DNA of 64,000 nt from Pomphorhynchus laevis. Lineage: Eukaryota > Acanthocephala > Palaeacanthocephala > Echinorhynchida > Pomphorhynchidae. Shown here one piece after another: positions 10,735 to 22,566 of the stretch. The position numbers and the translations under genes are program-made. The stretch's first letter is position 1. Each line of letters begins with the position of its first letter. The notes under the pieces were generated by a model, which saw only the letters and a list, made by a program, of their open reading frames with translations, was not told where the DNA came from and ran no database searches. Where the stretch lies: positions 62,001-126,000 of the forward strand of contig WNNJ02001239.1 of the NCBI GenBank assembly GCA_012934845.2, in the 5' to 3' direction.

Positions 10735-13560
10735 ATATTATTTAATGAACGGTATATTTAATAATTATAATAGTAATATTAGATTTATTATATTACATCT
10801 AACCTTGATATTTTTTCACATTTTTTTAATGAAATAGTCTTACTATAATTATAAGACCAATGTTTTTAAACAAAGACAATATATATCGGAATGTATTTTG
10901 TTCTTTGTTTAAATATTATCACTGTTTGAACTGTGTTGATGTCACTTTTTGATTGATGGGTATGAATGCGTAAATGATGGAGTTTTCTTTGAATGAAAGA
11001 TAGGTATTAGTCGCTCATTTTAAAAACGATTTATAGCTGTAAGGTTATGCGACGGATAAGCAGTGAAACATGCTATATTAGATAGATAAAAATTCTAAAA
11101 ATAATCATTATTGACGACACTCTAATAACTAATAAGATCGGATTAGTTATAAAAAAAAGCATTGTAAAACAGATATAAATAAACTACAATTAAAAATGTT
11201 AAAAGTGTTCTCAGGAAATGAAAGGTATAAAAAACTATATGTAAAGGAAATTTGTCTAAATAAACAATCTGCACAGTAAATCAAAAATTCATTAATTAAA
11301 ATAACAAGAAAATATATATTGGCAGTAAACTTTATTAGTAAAATGCATTTTAACAAAAATACGAGTATAGTATTATCTCATAAAATAAGCAAATAAAATT
11401 AGATTTTAAAAAATATTCCTAAAACACTATAAAGATTTTTGCCGCTTTTAGGGCGAAATATTCTTATTATTACAGGGGAATTACGTAATTAGTAATAAGA
11501 GCGATGAATTAAAAATATTATCAAATAACACAAATATAGATTGAATAAGTGCGAAAAAGTAAATAATTCATTAGATAATAACCTAATTATAAACTTAAAT
11601 AAATATATTTCGAAAGCTTAAATACATCAAAGATCAAAATGTAGAAAGATTAAAAATGTATTTGATAAACCTATAAATTGAAAAATTAAATAAATAACAA
11701 ATTTGGAAAGCTTAAATACACATCTAAGATCAAAATATGGAAAGATTAAAAATATATTTGATGAAATTAGAAAATGAAAAAGCTAGAAGAATTATATAAA
11801 GATATAAAAAGTTTATCTAGAGCTTACTAATTTAAAGCAAGACAACATGCTAGTATTACATGTAAAACCTTTATTAAGATAAACTGGTTAAAGGTAAATT
11901 TACTTAAATGAATACATCACACATGAACGAAGTGTTAATCACAGTTGTAATCTAAATATGGAATCAGAAGATAACCTTGTACTGTTGTAGACAGAAATTC
12001 GAAATCGCCAAAATAATTAAAATCAAGATTTCAACGAGGAGAATTTAAATGAATAAAAAATAAAGAATGAAGGTCAATACAACCTTCCTATGTTGTATTT
12101 TGTCGATCGCTTCACTTAAATCAATGTAGGAAAACACCAACATAAAGTTAAATAAGAGAATACCACGCCGTAATATGTGCAGGATGAAGTCAAATACTAA
12201 ATAAGAATGCGTGAAATGAAGAATGAATCTGGAAGAATTATATAAGTATATAAAAAGTTTATCTAGAGCTTACTAATTTGAAGCAAGCAAACATGCTAGT
12301 TTTACATGTAAACCTTTGTTAAGATAAACATGGTTGATTTTAAATATTTGGATCATTAGGCACATTTGAAAAATTATTGTAGCGAAATTGAACTTTAGTG
12401 ACAAAGACAATTTCCGTATCGATTTCCAAATTTAATTTTTAGACACGCCAAAGGTAAAACTACTAACGATTTCAGGAATCTTAAAACAACTTTTTAATAA
12501 TATGTACGAGTCATTAAGAGAATTAATTCACCTTATATTTTTAAATATGTACACAAATATATGTTAGAAAAGTTACAAGGCATATGTAACTAAAGTTCAA
12601 TAGGTATATGTAATTAAGAACGTGAATATTGAAGAGCATATTTTGTGTTCAAATAGGATTAACTTAAATAATCACTGATTTTGTTTCAAGCTTAGATTAT
12701 TTCATTAATATATCGGTCTTATTAAATAGTTGAAAATATTTCGATTATTTGTAAATTACTAAATTCAAGTACATATTTACAATTTCTTTGCAAATAACAC
12801 TCATTAGCTAACAGATTTTCTTTAATTTACAAATATGAAACTTACATTCTTAAAGATGTTCAGGTAAAAATACTTAAATGCAGATATTTATCAAATTTGT
12901 AAATTGCGGTTTGAAAAATAACAATTTTCAGAATTTAAAAATGTTTCTCACTAGTTGTTCAGAACATGTGGAAACCTACACTATTTCCAAAAGTGTTGTA
13001 CATGCTGGTATCATCTTCAGTGTCATGAATTAAATTATAGTTCAATATTCTATTGTTTAAAATTTAAAATCTAATTCATAGAAACAATGAGTTGTGTTTT
13101 CGTAAAACCGCAGTTTTAGAAAAAGTGTTTAATCCATTATTTGCATGTTAAAAGGCGTTTAAAATATCTTCATGTGAAAATTGATATGAAGGCATTTAAA
13201 CGACAGTGATACTTATTCCATTCATATAAAAAACATGTTGATGGTGTCAATAGGAGGCGTACATGTGTATTTCTGCAGGCAAGCTGTACGAGAAAATCAA
13301 ATATCAGCTTATGTTGCAATTTGTTGATAACGCTTAACACTGGAGTTGGAGTGCAATGTATTTTAAAAGTTGAGCTTGGTCAATCACAGTAGAAAATTGG
13401 CCAAAATGGGAAGATATGTGTTTTGAAAATGCGGTGGTGGGTTACAGGCGAACTATAAAGAGCGAGTGTGTAAAACGAAATTAGATCATAGTGTGCATAG
13501 ATGATTTAGTGATTAACCGAAATTTGCAAACTAAACAGTTCTGCACAGTACTGAGTCGGC
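10735..13560. other. AT-rich intergenic stretch with one local repeat
   Basis: The only structure I see is a pair of about 100-base direct repeats, 11796-11890 and 12228-12330, both with AAAAAGTTTATCTAGAGCTT and CATGCTAGT, spaced about 430 bases apart. No coding frame is supported; the 69-codon minus-strand frame at 11147-11356 lies in AT-rich sequence and has no recognisable feature. Confidence 0.5.
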
Positions 13561-13584
13561 AGTAGTGTGTCCCCTCTCACGTTG

Positions 13585-13592
13585 TATAAATA
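13585..13592 (+). promoter_or_regulatory. TATA box upstream of candidate gene
   Basis: TATAAATA lies 49-56 bases upstream of the ATG at 13641, in a locally less AT-rich setting (CCCCTCTCACGTTG just before it). A start of transcription some 25-30 bases downstream would give a 5' leader of about 25 bases. The context makes it better than a chance AT run, but no expression data are available. Confidence 0.5.
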
Positions 13593-13640
13593 CGAAAATA
13601 AGTCAAGTGGTTTACACATATTTTTGGCTTTTCAGTAAAA

Positions 13641-14294
13641 ATGGTCTCAAGAGAAACAATGGAGTTATGTGCTAGGGTATGATTGAATTTAAATTGCCAC
13701 TTAAATTAATTTCAAAAAAGCGATATAAGTTAGCTAATGCCATTACATTTGAAAATTGATAGCATAATTTCAATCTAAAATAAAATTTTACAGGAACTCA
13801 CTGTTGTTTTAAACATTTTTGTGTTCAATTGAGTTAGTTGAATGCGATTAATTGGACTTTAGTTAATTAGCTAAATATTAAAAAATTAAAAAATAGTTAA
13901 CTAACATCAAATAAATAATTATTCAATGAATTCTATAATTTTATAATGCATTAGACACTAATGTAAGGTTGTTATATCATATATCTTCACAGATCTTATA
14001 TTAAAATTGCATTAATATATAAAATAACTTGACTTTTAATTTTAGATATTGGGCGAATTCGATGAGGGTGTCAACATTCTGTTTACGGCTTTGAACTGGT
14101 GTAAAATCGTGAAGACTCGTAAACTCAATGCAGATGATCGTCCAACAAATGAATTTTTATGTGTTCTTAACCTCAGCGCAAAGAAATATGCTCAAGGTGG
14201 TATTCCATTTATAGAGAAATACGGGTCCAGCGCTCTGAAGCTATGGGTGGTTAATCACGCAATTGTAATAAAGTGTTTATCGATTTTGCTTTAG
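13641..14294 (+). CDS. Candidate two-exon gene, unrecognised
   Basis: Exon 1 would be 13641-13676, starting in a good context (AAAAATGG) and encoding MVSRETMELCAR, then a GTATGA donor. The intron runs 13677-14045 and ends in TTAATTTTAG. Exon 2, 14046-14294, continues in phase as ILGEFDEGVNILFTALNW, then KLNADDRPTNEFLCVLN, then IPFIEKYGSSALKLWVVNHA, and stops at 14294. The joined product is about 95 residues, with no signal peptide or membrane segment. Phase agreement, splice signals and a TATA box support a gene. I do not recognise the family. Downstream sequence to 14680 also has coding character in another frame, so the protein may once have been longer. A partial duplicate lies at 10305. 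Confidence 0.45.
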
Positions 14295-14680
14295 AAAAGA
14301 GAATTGGGATTTATGCTAAGATGGAGCACGGTCATATTTGACGACAAATATTGTATGCAACCAAGACATCTTTTGTTGCATCATTCCGAGGATTACAAAT
14401 GGCTAAATCTATCGGAAAGTATGACATCAATGTTACTCGGTAATTACTGTTTAGATTGATGCTTTTGTACAATCGACGCATGTTTTTAGATGGTCATAGC
14501 TCTTTTTTGTTGTGGAAATACACAATCCCGGCATTTATTTCAGCGGTCAAAAAATTTGATGTTGATTTATTTGTTAGCGAATGCAATAAGCTTCAAACTG
14601 TCAGATCAGATAGCAACAGCAATGTTCAAAATCTACTTCAAATTCTATATGTAATCAAGTATATGTATATTCACTCTTGA
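14295..14680 (+). pseudogene. Downstream coding-like remainder of the candidate gene
   Basis: In a different frame from exon 2 the sequence reads FIDFALEKRIGIYAKMEHGH, a stop, then TSFVASFRGLQMAKSIGKYD, and later, from 14456, RRMFLDGHSSFLLWKYTIPA and FDVDLFVSECNKLQTVRSD. The first part is shared with the duplicate at 10.3 kb, including the frame change and the TGA. It is either a decayed C-terminal half, or further exons if a GTAA donor at 14277 or 14441 is used. Which of these holds cannot be settled from sequence alone. Confidence 0.35.
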
Positions 14681-16330
14681 TCTTCTTGAATGTTTAGAAA
14701 ACTATCAATTCTGAAGTGTTCCAAAATAAAGACGATTGCTCAAAAAGTATAATGATTTTTATCGTCCGTATTTGTGAACAGCTAACCGGGATTCTTGGAA
14801 TGCAACAATCTACGCTGATATAACCTAAACATATATACCTAGACATATATATCAATAAAATTGTTCCATTTTGTGGTTCGTGGTTATTTGAATTGTTGTT
14901 TTTGACTATCTTAGACATTTGTAGATTATTAAGAACATTTATTTATACCTATATTAGTTTAATCATAAATTCAACTTTTGTTTTAATTCTAAATTTTTCA
15001 ATTGTTTTGAACTCGGATATTCTATTTTCAAGTCAATCAAATGTGATTTTTTTACTATATACATGATTAAATACGTACAAATAAATAACATATTTACGAC
15101 GAGGTTTAAACTGAACACTATATGCATGATCATTTGAGAAATGTTAAATAGCAAGAATACTAACCTTACAAGTAATGATGGTAAAGCGCAAAGATCCTCA
15201 ACGCAGGCAAAGTACGTTGGCAATAATGTTGGCGTTGATAATAAATTAAATAATACAATATCATCCAAATCCCCGCACTTATGGCACATAATGATTAGAT
15301 TGATTACTTGTATAAAGAATAGCGACTAGGGCATTTATAACTTATAAAATCATTGTTGAAATTATATGTTCAAATATGGAAGCAACTGAGAACGAAATCC
15401 AGTAAAACATTGTACAAGTGCTCTTTTATTTTGACTATTTAGAAATGTACGGACATTAATAATTTAATTTAATCAATAATTTTATATTCATTTAAATTTT
15501 TAGTCAAAATTAAATAACTCCAATATTTTACATTTTCGTTCCAGTTTATTTCAATTTCATGAATAAATATCAATTCAAATTTTTTATATTTCTATATCAT
15601 TAAAAGCTATTTTAAAGTGACAGCTAGAAACAAGAAACTTACATAAAAACGATAAAATTTGAAATTTGTGTGTTATCTTATTTAGCTTAATATTGTTTTA
15701 ATTTTACTTCAGTTATACTTGCAGTATATTTTATATGACTGTTGTTGTAATTCTAAGGTCGTCTGAATTCTTAAGACTTGTGAATTCTAAAACCCTTTTA
15801 AATTTTAATTCCCTCGAGTAGATTTATCGTTAAAATAAATAATAAGATCGCTGCAGAATATAATTGTTAGATATATTTGTCTTATGTAGTAATTAATAAA
15901 TGGAAGCTCTAAAAATATTATCACTTCTTCTACAGGAGCTCGTTGTTAATAAGTCAGTTTATTGAGAGGATCCCGTAGTCAATACCATTTTTGTGTAAAA
16001 TTCAAAAACTTTTCGTTTTATAGGAACGAGAAATTAATTTTCTCAGATTAATGTAATGTGCATATGTAATTAGTTCATTCGCGGATAATGGACCGTTAGT
16101 CCTATGAAAATACAAAACATTATACGCTGACAGAGTAACTAATAATAAGATTATAAGATTATTTTGAAATAAATAAAACATTTTGTACTTTTGAAAATTA
16201 TTAATGACTAATAAGCTCTACATTATTTTAAAATAATGCAGACTGCACAGGTATATCAACTTAAAATTAGGAATAAACTATAAAGGATTAGTTTGAAATT
16301 ATTATTACTATTATTACAAGAGTAATAATA
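14681..16330. other. Intergenic stretch, no supported gene
   Basis: The largest frame here is a 108-codon minus-strand frame at 14963-15289 with a hydrophobic middle (LVFLLFNISQMIMHIVFSLN) in AT-rich sequence. No start context, promoter or neighbour supports it. The rest is AT-rich with no repeat that I can place. Confidence 0.4.
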
Positions 16331-16334
16331 CGGC

Positions 16335-18195
16335 AAATCGGAAGGTTGTGCTAGCTAACGTTCCTTTTATTTGTCCTGCTCTTGAGTGTATTCTGGATAA
16401 TACGTATTCAGAGCCGTCAAAGTTAGTGTCATGGCCGTTCTTTGCGATCCCAAGAAGGATTTACACAAGGGGATCCTCTAGCTATGGCTGCTTTTGCAAT
16501 GTCCTCGTTATTCATCGAATTCGCGAGTCGGTTCCGCACGTAAGTCAGTATTGGTATGCGGACGACGCAAATTTTATGGGATCGTTAGAGGACGTTGCTC
16601 CAGTTTAGGACCTACTCGAATCATTTGGTCATCAGCATAGCTACTTTGTTAACGCCAATATATCAATTGTGATGATTCATTCTGAACAGCTAGAAGAAAC
16701 CGAAAAACGATTTGAAAAATACAACGTCCGTATTGAGACAAGGGGTGTCAAACTGCTAGGATCACCTGTTGGAGACGCCGAATTTGTCAAGAATATGAGT
16801 GGTGAGATCATATCCAAATGGTCTTGTTTGATCAGGAAACTTGCCAACGCGGCAAAGCATGATGCCCAGTCAGCATATGTCGCCGTTGTCAAAGCCTGTT
16901 AATCAAAGTGGTTACATTTATGCAGGACAACCCAATGTGATCCAGGTTGGTTCTCTGAAATTAGACAGCTAATATTTGGGCAGTTCGCTTTTGATGTATT
17001 TGGGCACGCACTGGACGAAACTGAGCAGTTGATTTGTAGTCTCCCTTTGAGTTTCGGAGGTATGGGATTTCGAGATCCTTGCGTAGACGCTCCATACGTG
17101 CTGAACGCGTCAAAACGGTTGTGCAGAGCTTTTGACCAGTCGGATAATATTCTTGAAGTAGATAGGCTACAAACCAATGCTCTGAAAGATATTGCTAGCG
17201 ACAACAGATTACGTTCTGCTTAACTATTGGTTGGTTTACGTGAACGTGCTTCAATTCAAACAGTCAAGCTTCTACAGTATGCATCGGTCAAAGGGGCTTC
17301 AAGTTGGCTTCAAACGAGTCCTCTTAAAGCGTCGGGATTTAACATGACAAAATTCGAATTTCAGGATGCGGTTGCTGCAAGGTATAACTGGTCCTTATCT
17401 AGTCTACCGAAAAAGTGCGAATGTGGAGATGATATCTGTCTAACCCATGCATTGTCGTGCAAAAGAGGGGTTCTCCCAATTATTCGTCACAATGAGGTAA
17501 GGGATGTTTTGGCCTCCGCCTTATCTAAAATATGCAACGGCGTCGGGATTGAACCACGCACTCCAGCCCGTTACAAATGACTTTGTATTTCAGTGCTCGA
17601 CCACAGCCCGGGGAGAAGATGCTCATCCTGATATTGTATGCGACGGTTTATTCGGTGGTAGGTTGGAGCGGACATTCCTAGATGTCTGCGTCTTCAACAA
17701 CATGGCTCCATCTTATCACCTAAGGACTGTCAATGCAAGTTTCGAATACCACGAGAGTCGGAAAAGAGTAAAGTATCAGGTACGGATTAGTGAGATTGAA
17801 CACTCGTCTTTCATACCGTTTGTCCTGGCAGCTACTGGAGGCTTTGGTCCGACAGCGAAACGGTTGATGCAGACAATCGCTGCAAGGATGTCATCCAAAC
17901 TGGAACGAAGCTATGGCGATATGATTTCGTTTATACGAACACGATTCCGCATAACTCTCGCGCGTTCTATTTCCTGCTGCATGTGGGCTCCACGATCACG
18001 AATCGGTGAATTTACTCGGCCCATGGGGAACGCGGTGACTGGAATAGCTTCAATTGGATGAATGCATTATTTTTTTCTTTCTACGTTGGAATGTTTCATA
18101 ACTTTTGTACATTTACGAATTATGACAGTAGTGGCCCTTTTTAGGGAACCTTATTTTCTGTAAATTCGGAATAAATATTATAATTATTAAAAAAA
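16335..18195 (+). mobile_element. Cys-rich R2-like LINE, copy B, RT to 3' end
   Basis: Five successive frames cover the second half of a non-LTR retroelement. 16348-16608 has the RT palm with YWYADDANF. 16669-17223 carries the thumb region (VKLLGSPVGD, GGMGFRDP). 17227-17580 has CECGDDICLTHALSC, a CCHC-type finger just before the nuclease of R2-class elements. 17504-18061 has HPDIVCDGLFGGR and TFLDVCVFN, fitting the PD...D core of a restriction-like endonuclease, then a conserved tail (ATGGFGPTAKRLMQTI). The 3' end, near 18190, is an A-rich run after GGAATAAATATTATAATT. The 5' half is missing and there are about three frame changes or stops, so it is inactive. Confidence 0.85.
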
Positions 18196-18229
18196 AGAGT
18201 AATAATTTCTGTTAAAATAATAATTTCTC

Positions 18230-19610
18230 AGCGTCGGTATAACAACCCCATTATCTGAGTTATTTCAATTCCAGAGGATCGGTTAACCGCTGCCGTTGCT
18301 CCAATATTTTAAGGCAAGAGTGCCAGTGGTTCGCATTATGTGAAATTATTCTCACATGTGTAGTTTGAAAGTACTACACTTGGTAGTACTTAAGCGCAGT
18401 GTTCATCGTCTCGTAACTAATCATCATAATATAAATTGCATCATTTACTCAGCCACACATGGTTTCATAAATTGTTGATCATGCTTAAATAATTTTCTTT
18501 GTTTTCGAGAGGAATGGAAGGTATCAATTTCAGATAATTTCATCACTGACATCGTGTTTGTTGATTTCGGTCGTTTATTTGATCGAGTTACTCACTGGTG
18601 CTTGATTCAATTACTGTTCGACTATGGGGTCCATAGTTATTTGGTAACCTAAATTAAGTGTTTCTTATCTTAACATTGCTTTCAAGTACGTGTCTGCAAT
18701 ACCATGTCAATCACTCGATCACTCAAATGTGGTGTTTCTCAAGGCAATTTTCTTAGACCATTGCTGTTTAATGTGTTCCTTAACACTCTGCTGACCAAGT
18801 TGGTATGTCCGTTCTTGGCATTCACTGATGATCTGAAGATATGACGAGTTATCTGCAGTGATTTAGATATGAGTGATCTTAAGCATAAGTCGTATTCGAT
18901 ACTGTACGCGTTAATCAGATTGGTGGTAAGCATCTCTAAATGCGCTCACCTTCAAATAGTTAAGTATGTCGTATCGCCTGATTATTTTATTAGCCCGAAT
19001 TAAATTCCGTATTGTGATCGTGTTCAAGACCTGGAGGTTATAATCTCTTTCTCTTAGCACATTAGTAATGTGTGTAACTGCCCGCCGTTATCTGTACCTG
19101 ATTCAAAATTGCTTCTGATCAGTGATCCCTTTACATTAGCAATTATTTTCAAGTCGCTAGTTCGGCCATTGATTGATTATGGTGTTTCGGCGTCCGTCCT
19201 TTGTACTCGGAGCAAGTTGAACGCCCTCGAAAATACATTGAAATGATCGTAAAAATGGTACATTGGGATGTTTGGTAAACTGTACGAATCTCGTTTGCAA
19301 TGTATCCGTTTGACTACTGTTAGATCTCAACTAATTCTTCAGGACCTCGTTAACGTGTGGTATATGGTTCGAAAGCGTGATGACTGCCATATTGGTGCAA
19401 TTAAGTTTAATTTGGTGTATGAATACAGAGGTCATAGTTTGAGTAAGTTACTCAATATTATGTTATTCGTAATCCTATACTTCGATTGTCATATCGGCAG
19501 TGCGAGTGTAGAACGAGCTTACCCGATATTAGATCAGCTAACTGAATCTTTGTATTTTATATTATTTATTATTACAAGCAAGCATTGGCTATAAAGCCGT
19601 TTCGCTCGAT
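18230..19610 (+). mobile_element. CR1-type LINE, degraded copy (plus strand)
   Basis: Translation in mixed frames gives the CR1 RT landmarks: VFVDFGRLFDRVTH (motif A), CGVSQGNFLRPLLFNVFLN (motif B) and FLAFTDDLKI (motif C, with ADD changed to TDD). Then come KCAHLQ and SLVRPLIDYGVSAS, and a C-terminal piece in the open frame 19268-19594. Stops interrupt every part, so it is an old inactive copy. Its 3' end meets the 3' end of the minus-strand CR1 copy near 19620, so the two lie tail to tail. Confidence 0.85.
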
Positions 19611-19649
19611 CACAAGAAAACATCATTACATACACCAAAATCAACATAA

Positions 19650-20995
19650 AAATATCAATAAAAGAGGTAATCTTCATTATTCCCGCCGTTAATCGTCCAA
19701 TTTATGAGAGCAGTCTTGAATATCTTAACGTCTGTGGCCATCACGATTTCCGACGGTAGTCGATTCCAAGCATTTGTACAACGATGAGACAACATATCCA
19801 ACCGTGAACTGCGACGATGGAACGATATCCTCAACAACAGGGGTGATCTATGTGGCATCGTCTATCACTGATAACTACCGAATGGGTAGGATATTCATCC
19901 GAACCGTTGACGATATGCCACATTACTAACATATCTAGGATGTACAGTCTTTGGTGCATAGTTATCATACCCAAAGTTTTAAGTCTGCCGCGATAACTCA
20001 TATGAGAACAACTCGAACACAGTTTGCTGCCACGAGGAAGAATATTTTCTAAGTCATTCAACTCTTTTTGGACGTTGGAAAACTGGCTTGTATCGCGAAC
20101 TCAATATGTGGTCTTACAAGTGCATTAAATAGAATTCTAAAACATGTGGGTGACACAAACTTGAAGCAGTTTTTTATCAAGTACAACATTCTTCTGGCAG
20201 ACGCGTATCTACGTTCAGTGTCCATTCTAGACTTCAAGGAAGAATGAGTTATGATACCGAGGTCTAGTACATGAGATACACATTTAATTATTTGAGATCC
20301 TATAGTATATCGGGCAGGTACAGAACTATACCCGAAACGAAGGTGAACACACTTAGAGACGTTCAATAGTATTCCTGTATGCCTACTCTAAATTTCTATC
20401 CTATCAATATCATTTTGCAGAAACTCTACATCCTTTGGATAATTAATTGTGCTCCATACTTTCAAGTCATCTGCGAAAGCAAGATATTGGCATTGTAGTA
20501 TACTCAGCAGCGAGTTGATGAAAATGTTAAAAAGTAATGGGCCAAGCACAATCCCCTGAGGAACCCCTAAAGTCACTCTACACGGAGAAGAAAAACAATC
20601 ACCAACCCGTACTATATAGCTCCTAGATGACAGAAAATCAGCAACCCACGCTACAAGCATTCGGGGAATGCCATGATCGAATAATGCTTGTATCAACTGA
20701 GAATGAGGCACGCGATCGAATGATTTACTAAAATCAAGGAACAGGGCATCAATAGAGCTACCTCGAGATAATTCTGTGACCCACGCCTCACGAGAACACA
20801 AGATATTCGTCAGACAAGATCTGCCTTTTCTGAAATCATGATGTTGAGAGCAAATGTCCGGACTCAACCAAGTGACTCATTATCCTGTCGTGAACTATAC
20901 GCTCCATAATTGGTTCCACAGTTTCCTGAGGAACCCCTGAAGTCACTGTACGCGGAGAAGAAAAACAATCACCAACCCGTATAGCTCCTAGATGA
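19650..20995 (-). mobile_element. CR1-type LINE copy (minus strand), RT and C-terminus
   Basis: The frame 20388-20867 reads GRSCLTNILCSREAW, LFLDFSKSFDRVPHSQLIQA (motif A), LGVPQGIVLGPLLFNIFIN (motif B) and YLAFADDLKVW (motif C). Frames 20058-20366, 19831-20061 and 19655-19858 carry the rest: LVRPHIEFAIQ, ILPRGSKLC and TNAWNRLPSEIV, ending normally at the CR1 C-terminus. The endonuclease half is absent, and about three frame changes separate the pieces. At the truncated 5' side, 20925-21005 repeats 20555-20640 (GAGGAACCCCT, CAATCACCAACCCGTA), a local duplication within the element. Confidence 0.9.
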
Positions 20996-21239
20996 CAGAA
21001 AATTAATTGCAATTTATTTCAAAAATAGGTAGGTTTTCAAATTGACGGTTTTACCTTTCCTACCAACAGGAAGAGAGAATTGTATATTTTTTACTAGGCG
21101 TTGAAGAAAGTGAGATGAGTGTGTTTAAAATGCGCCAAGTAGACTTTGTGTCTGAAGAAGTGAGTTTATTCTGATAGAAGAGTGTGTACTTACTTCGCAG
21201 GAGAGTAATATGAATGGCGAATTTTGAGGTAGGCATCAC

Positions 21240-22500
21240 TCAGAGGTGACAGAAGTAGAACCTTGCTTGATGAAACGGAGATAAATGCAAAAAGCGTAAC
21301 TCATGCGGCGCTCAAAAATTACAGTCATAATCAAACCATGGTGTGATTCGAGAACACTTACGAATGTGCGATCGACGAGGCAATATGTAATCGAGAATTG
21401 CTATGAGCTCAGAGCCAAATTGAGAGGATAGAAACTCGACGGAAAGGTTAGGCGAATTTGCGACACATGAACGGAACCAAAAATAGCAGATCGAAATAAA
21501 GTAAGATTGAGAAATTTTCACGATCGATTGAAGGTAGATAAGCCTCAAGAGGGAGCAAGTGGTTAATAAAATTTAGGGTGGGTAGAACGTGATCAGAAAG
21601 ACCAGGATATGAGATATTAAATGAAACATGTTTAGAAAAACCGCAGTTGCAATGATATCAAGGGTATTGCTAAGTATATGAGTGGGAGGGTGTGAAGTAA
21701 ATTGATATTAAGGTCAGAAATAATGTTTACAAGTTTGATGGAATCTGAATAGGAAGGGCTGTCCAATCGAATGCTGAAATCATCTGGTACAAACAGTAGG
21801 AGTGCTGAAAGTGAACAATAAGAAAGAAGATCAACAAGTTCACTAAAGAACTTGGAGGAATAATGTGAATATACAAGACGATATATGATAGCATGTTCAG
21901 GGGGAAAATGATGATACGATCTACAGATACGTAATTTGAAAGATTCGGGTGCTAGATAACAATTAATTTTTATGAGGGACGAAGGATAGCGGGCAAAGGC
22001 TACAATCCCACCGTCATTCGACGTGGATGTTGATAATGCATTATCAGAATAGCGGGTAGAAACAACGAGAGAGACTCATATTGAAAATAGACGACGAATA
22101 TCGAGATCATTACAATTGGTACGTCAAGATTCATTTATGGATTAAATGTCAAGCGATTGTTGGGCAAATGTGTTGAGAATGCCAGTTTTATTTTGGACAG
22201 AACTGATGTTGAATAGACAATGCGATACGAGCAATAATCGGAATTGCCTAGAGAAGAGACGAGGAGGAGAAACTGGTTGCCATCGGATTTTGGGACGATT
22301 GTGGACAATGCGAAAATTTCTATTTACATTTATTATTGTAAGGGAAGATTCTTCTATAATTTCACGAAGACGTTTTTCTTCCCGAGCAAAGCAAAGCTGA
22401 GTGACTTCAGATGGTGATCGATCAGTAAAGATGGGAAAAATATAATAATAAGATTTTCTTAACAGAAACATATAAGTCGATAAATACAAAAAACACATAG
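21240..22500 (-). mobile_element. Old L2-type LINE fragment (ORF1 end and endonuclease)
   Basis: The frame 22142-22498 reads DRSPSEVTQLCFAREEKRLR and NRNFRIVHNRPKIRW, clearly related to the ORF1 C-terminus of the better L2 element at 27.2 kb (DRAPSEIAQISSARIEKRRR, FQIVHTRPKIRW). The frame 21312-21548 reads FLSSQFGSELIAILDYILP and ITPWFDYDC, the end of the endonuclease domain (compare LLPFKSHP and APWFDIQC). The RT is missing. Many frame breaks between these pieces show an older insertion of the same family. Confidence 0.75.
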
Positions 22501-22566
22501 TTCGATGAAATAAGATTCTTTTACGTTCAATCTTCGCTAATAAATTCTGACTTCTTCTACGCCTTT

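Noticed and set aside
14963-15289. 108-codon minus-strand frame with hydrophobic middle, possible membrane protein
   Set aside because: AT-rich sequence encodes Leu, Ile and Phe by default. There is no promoter, no recognisable motif and an overlapping opposite frame.
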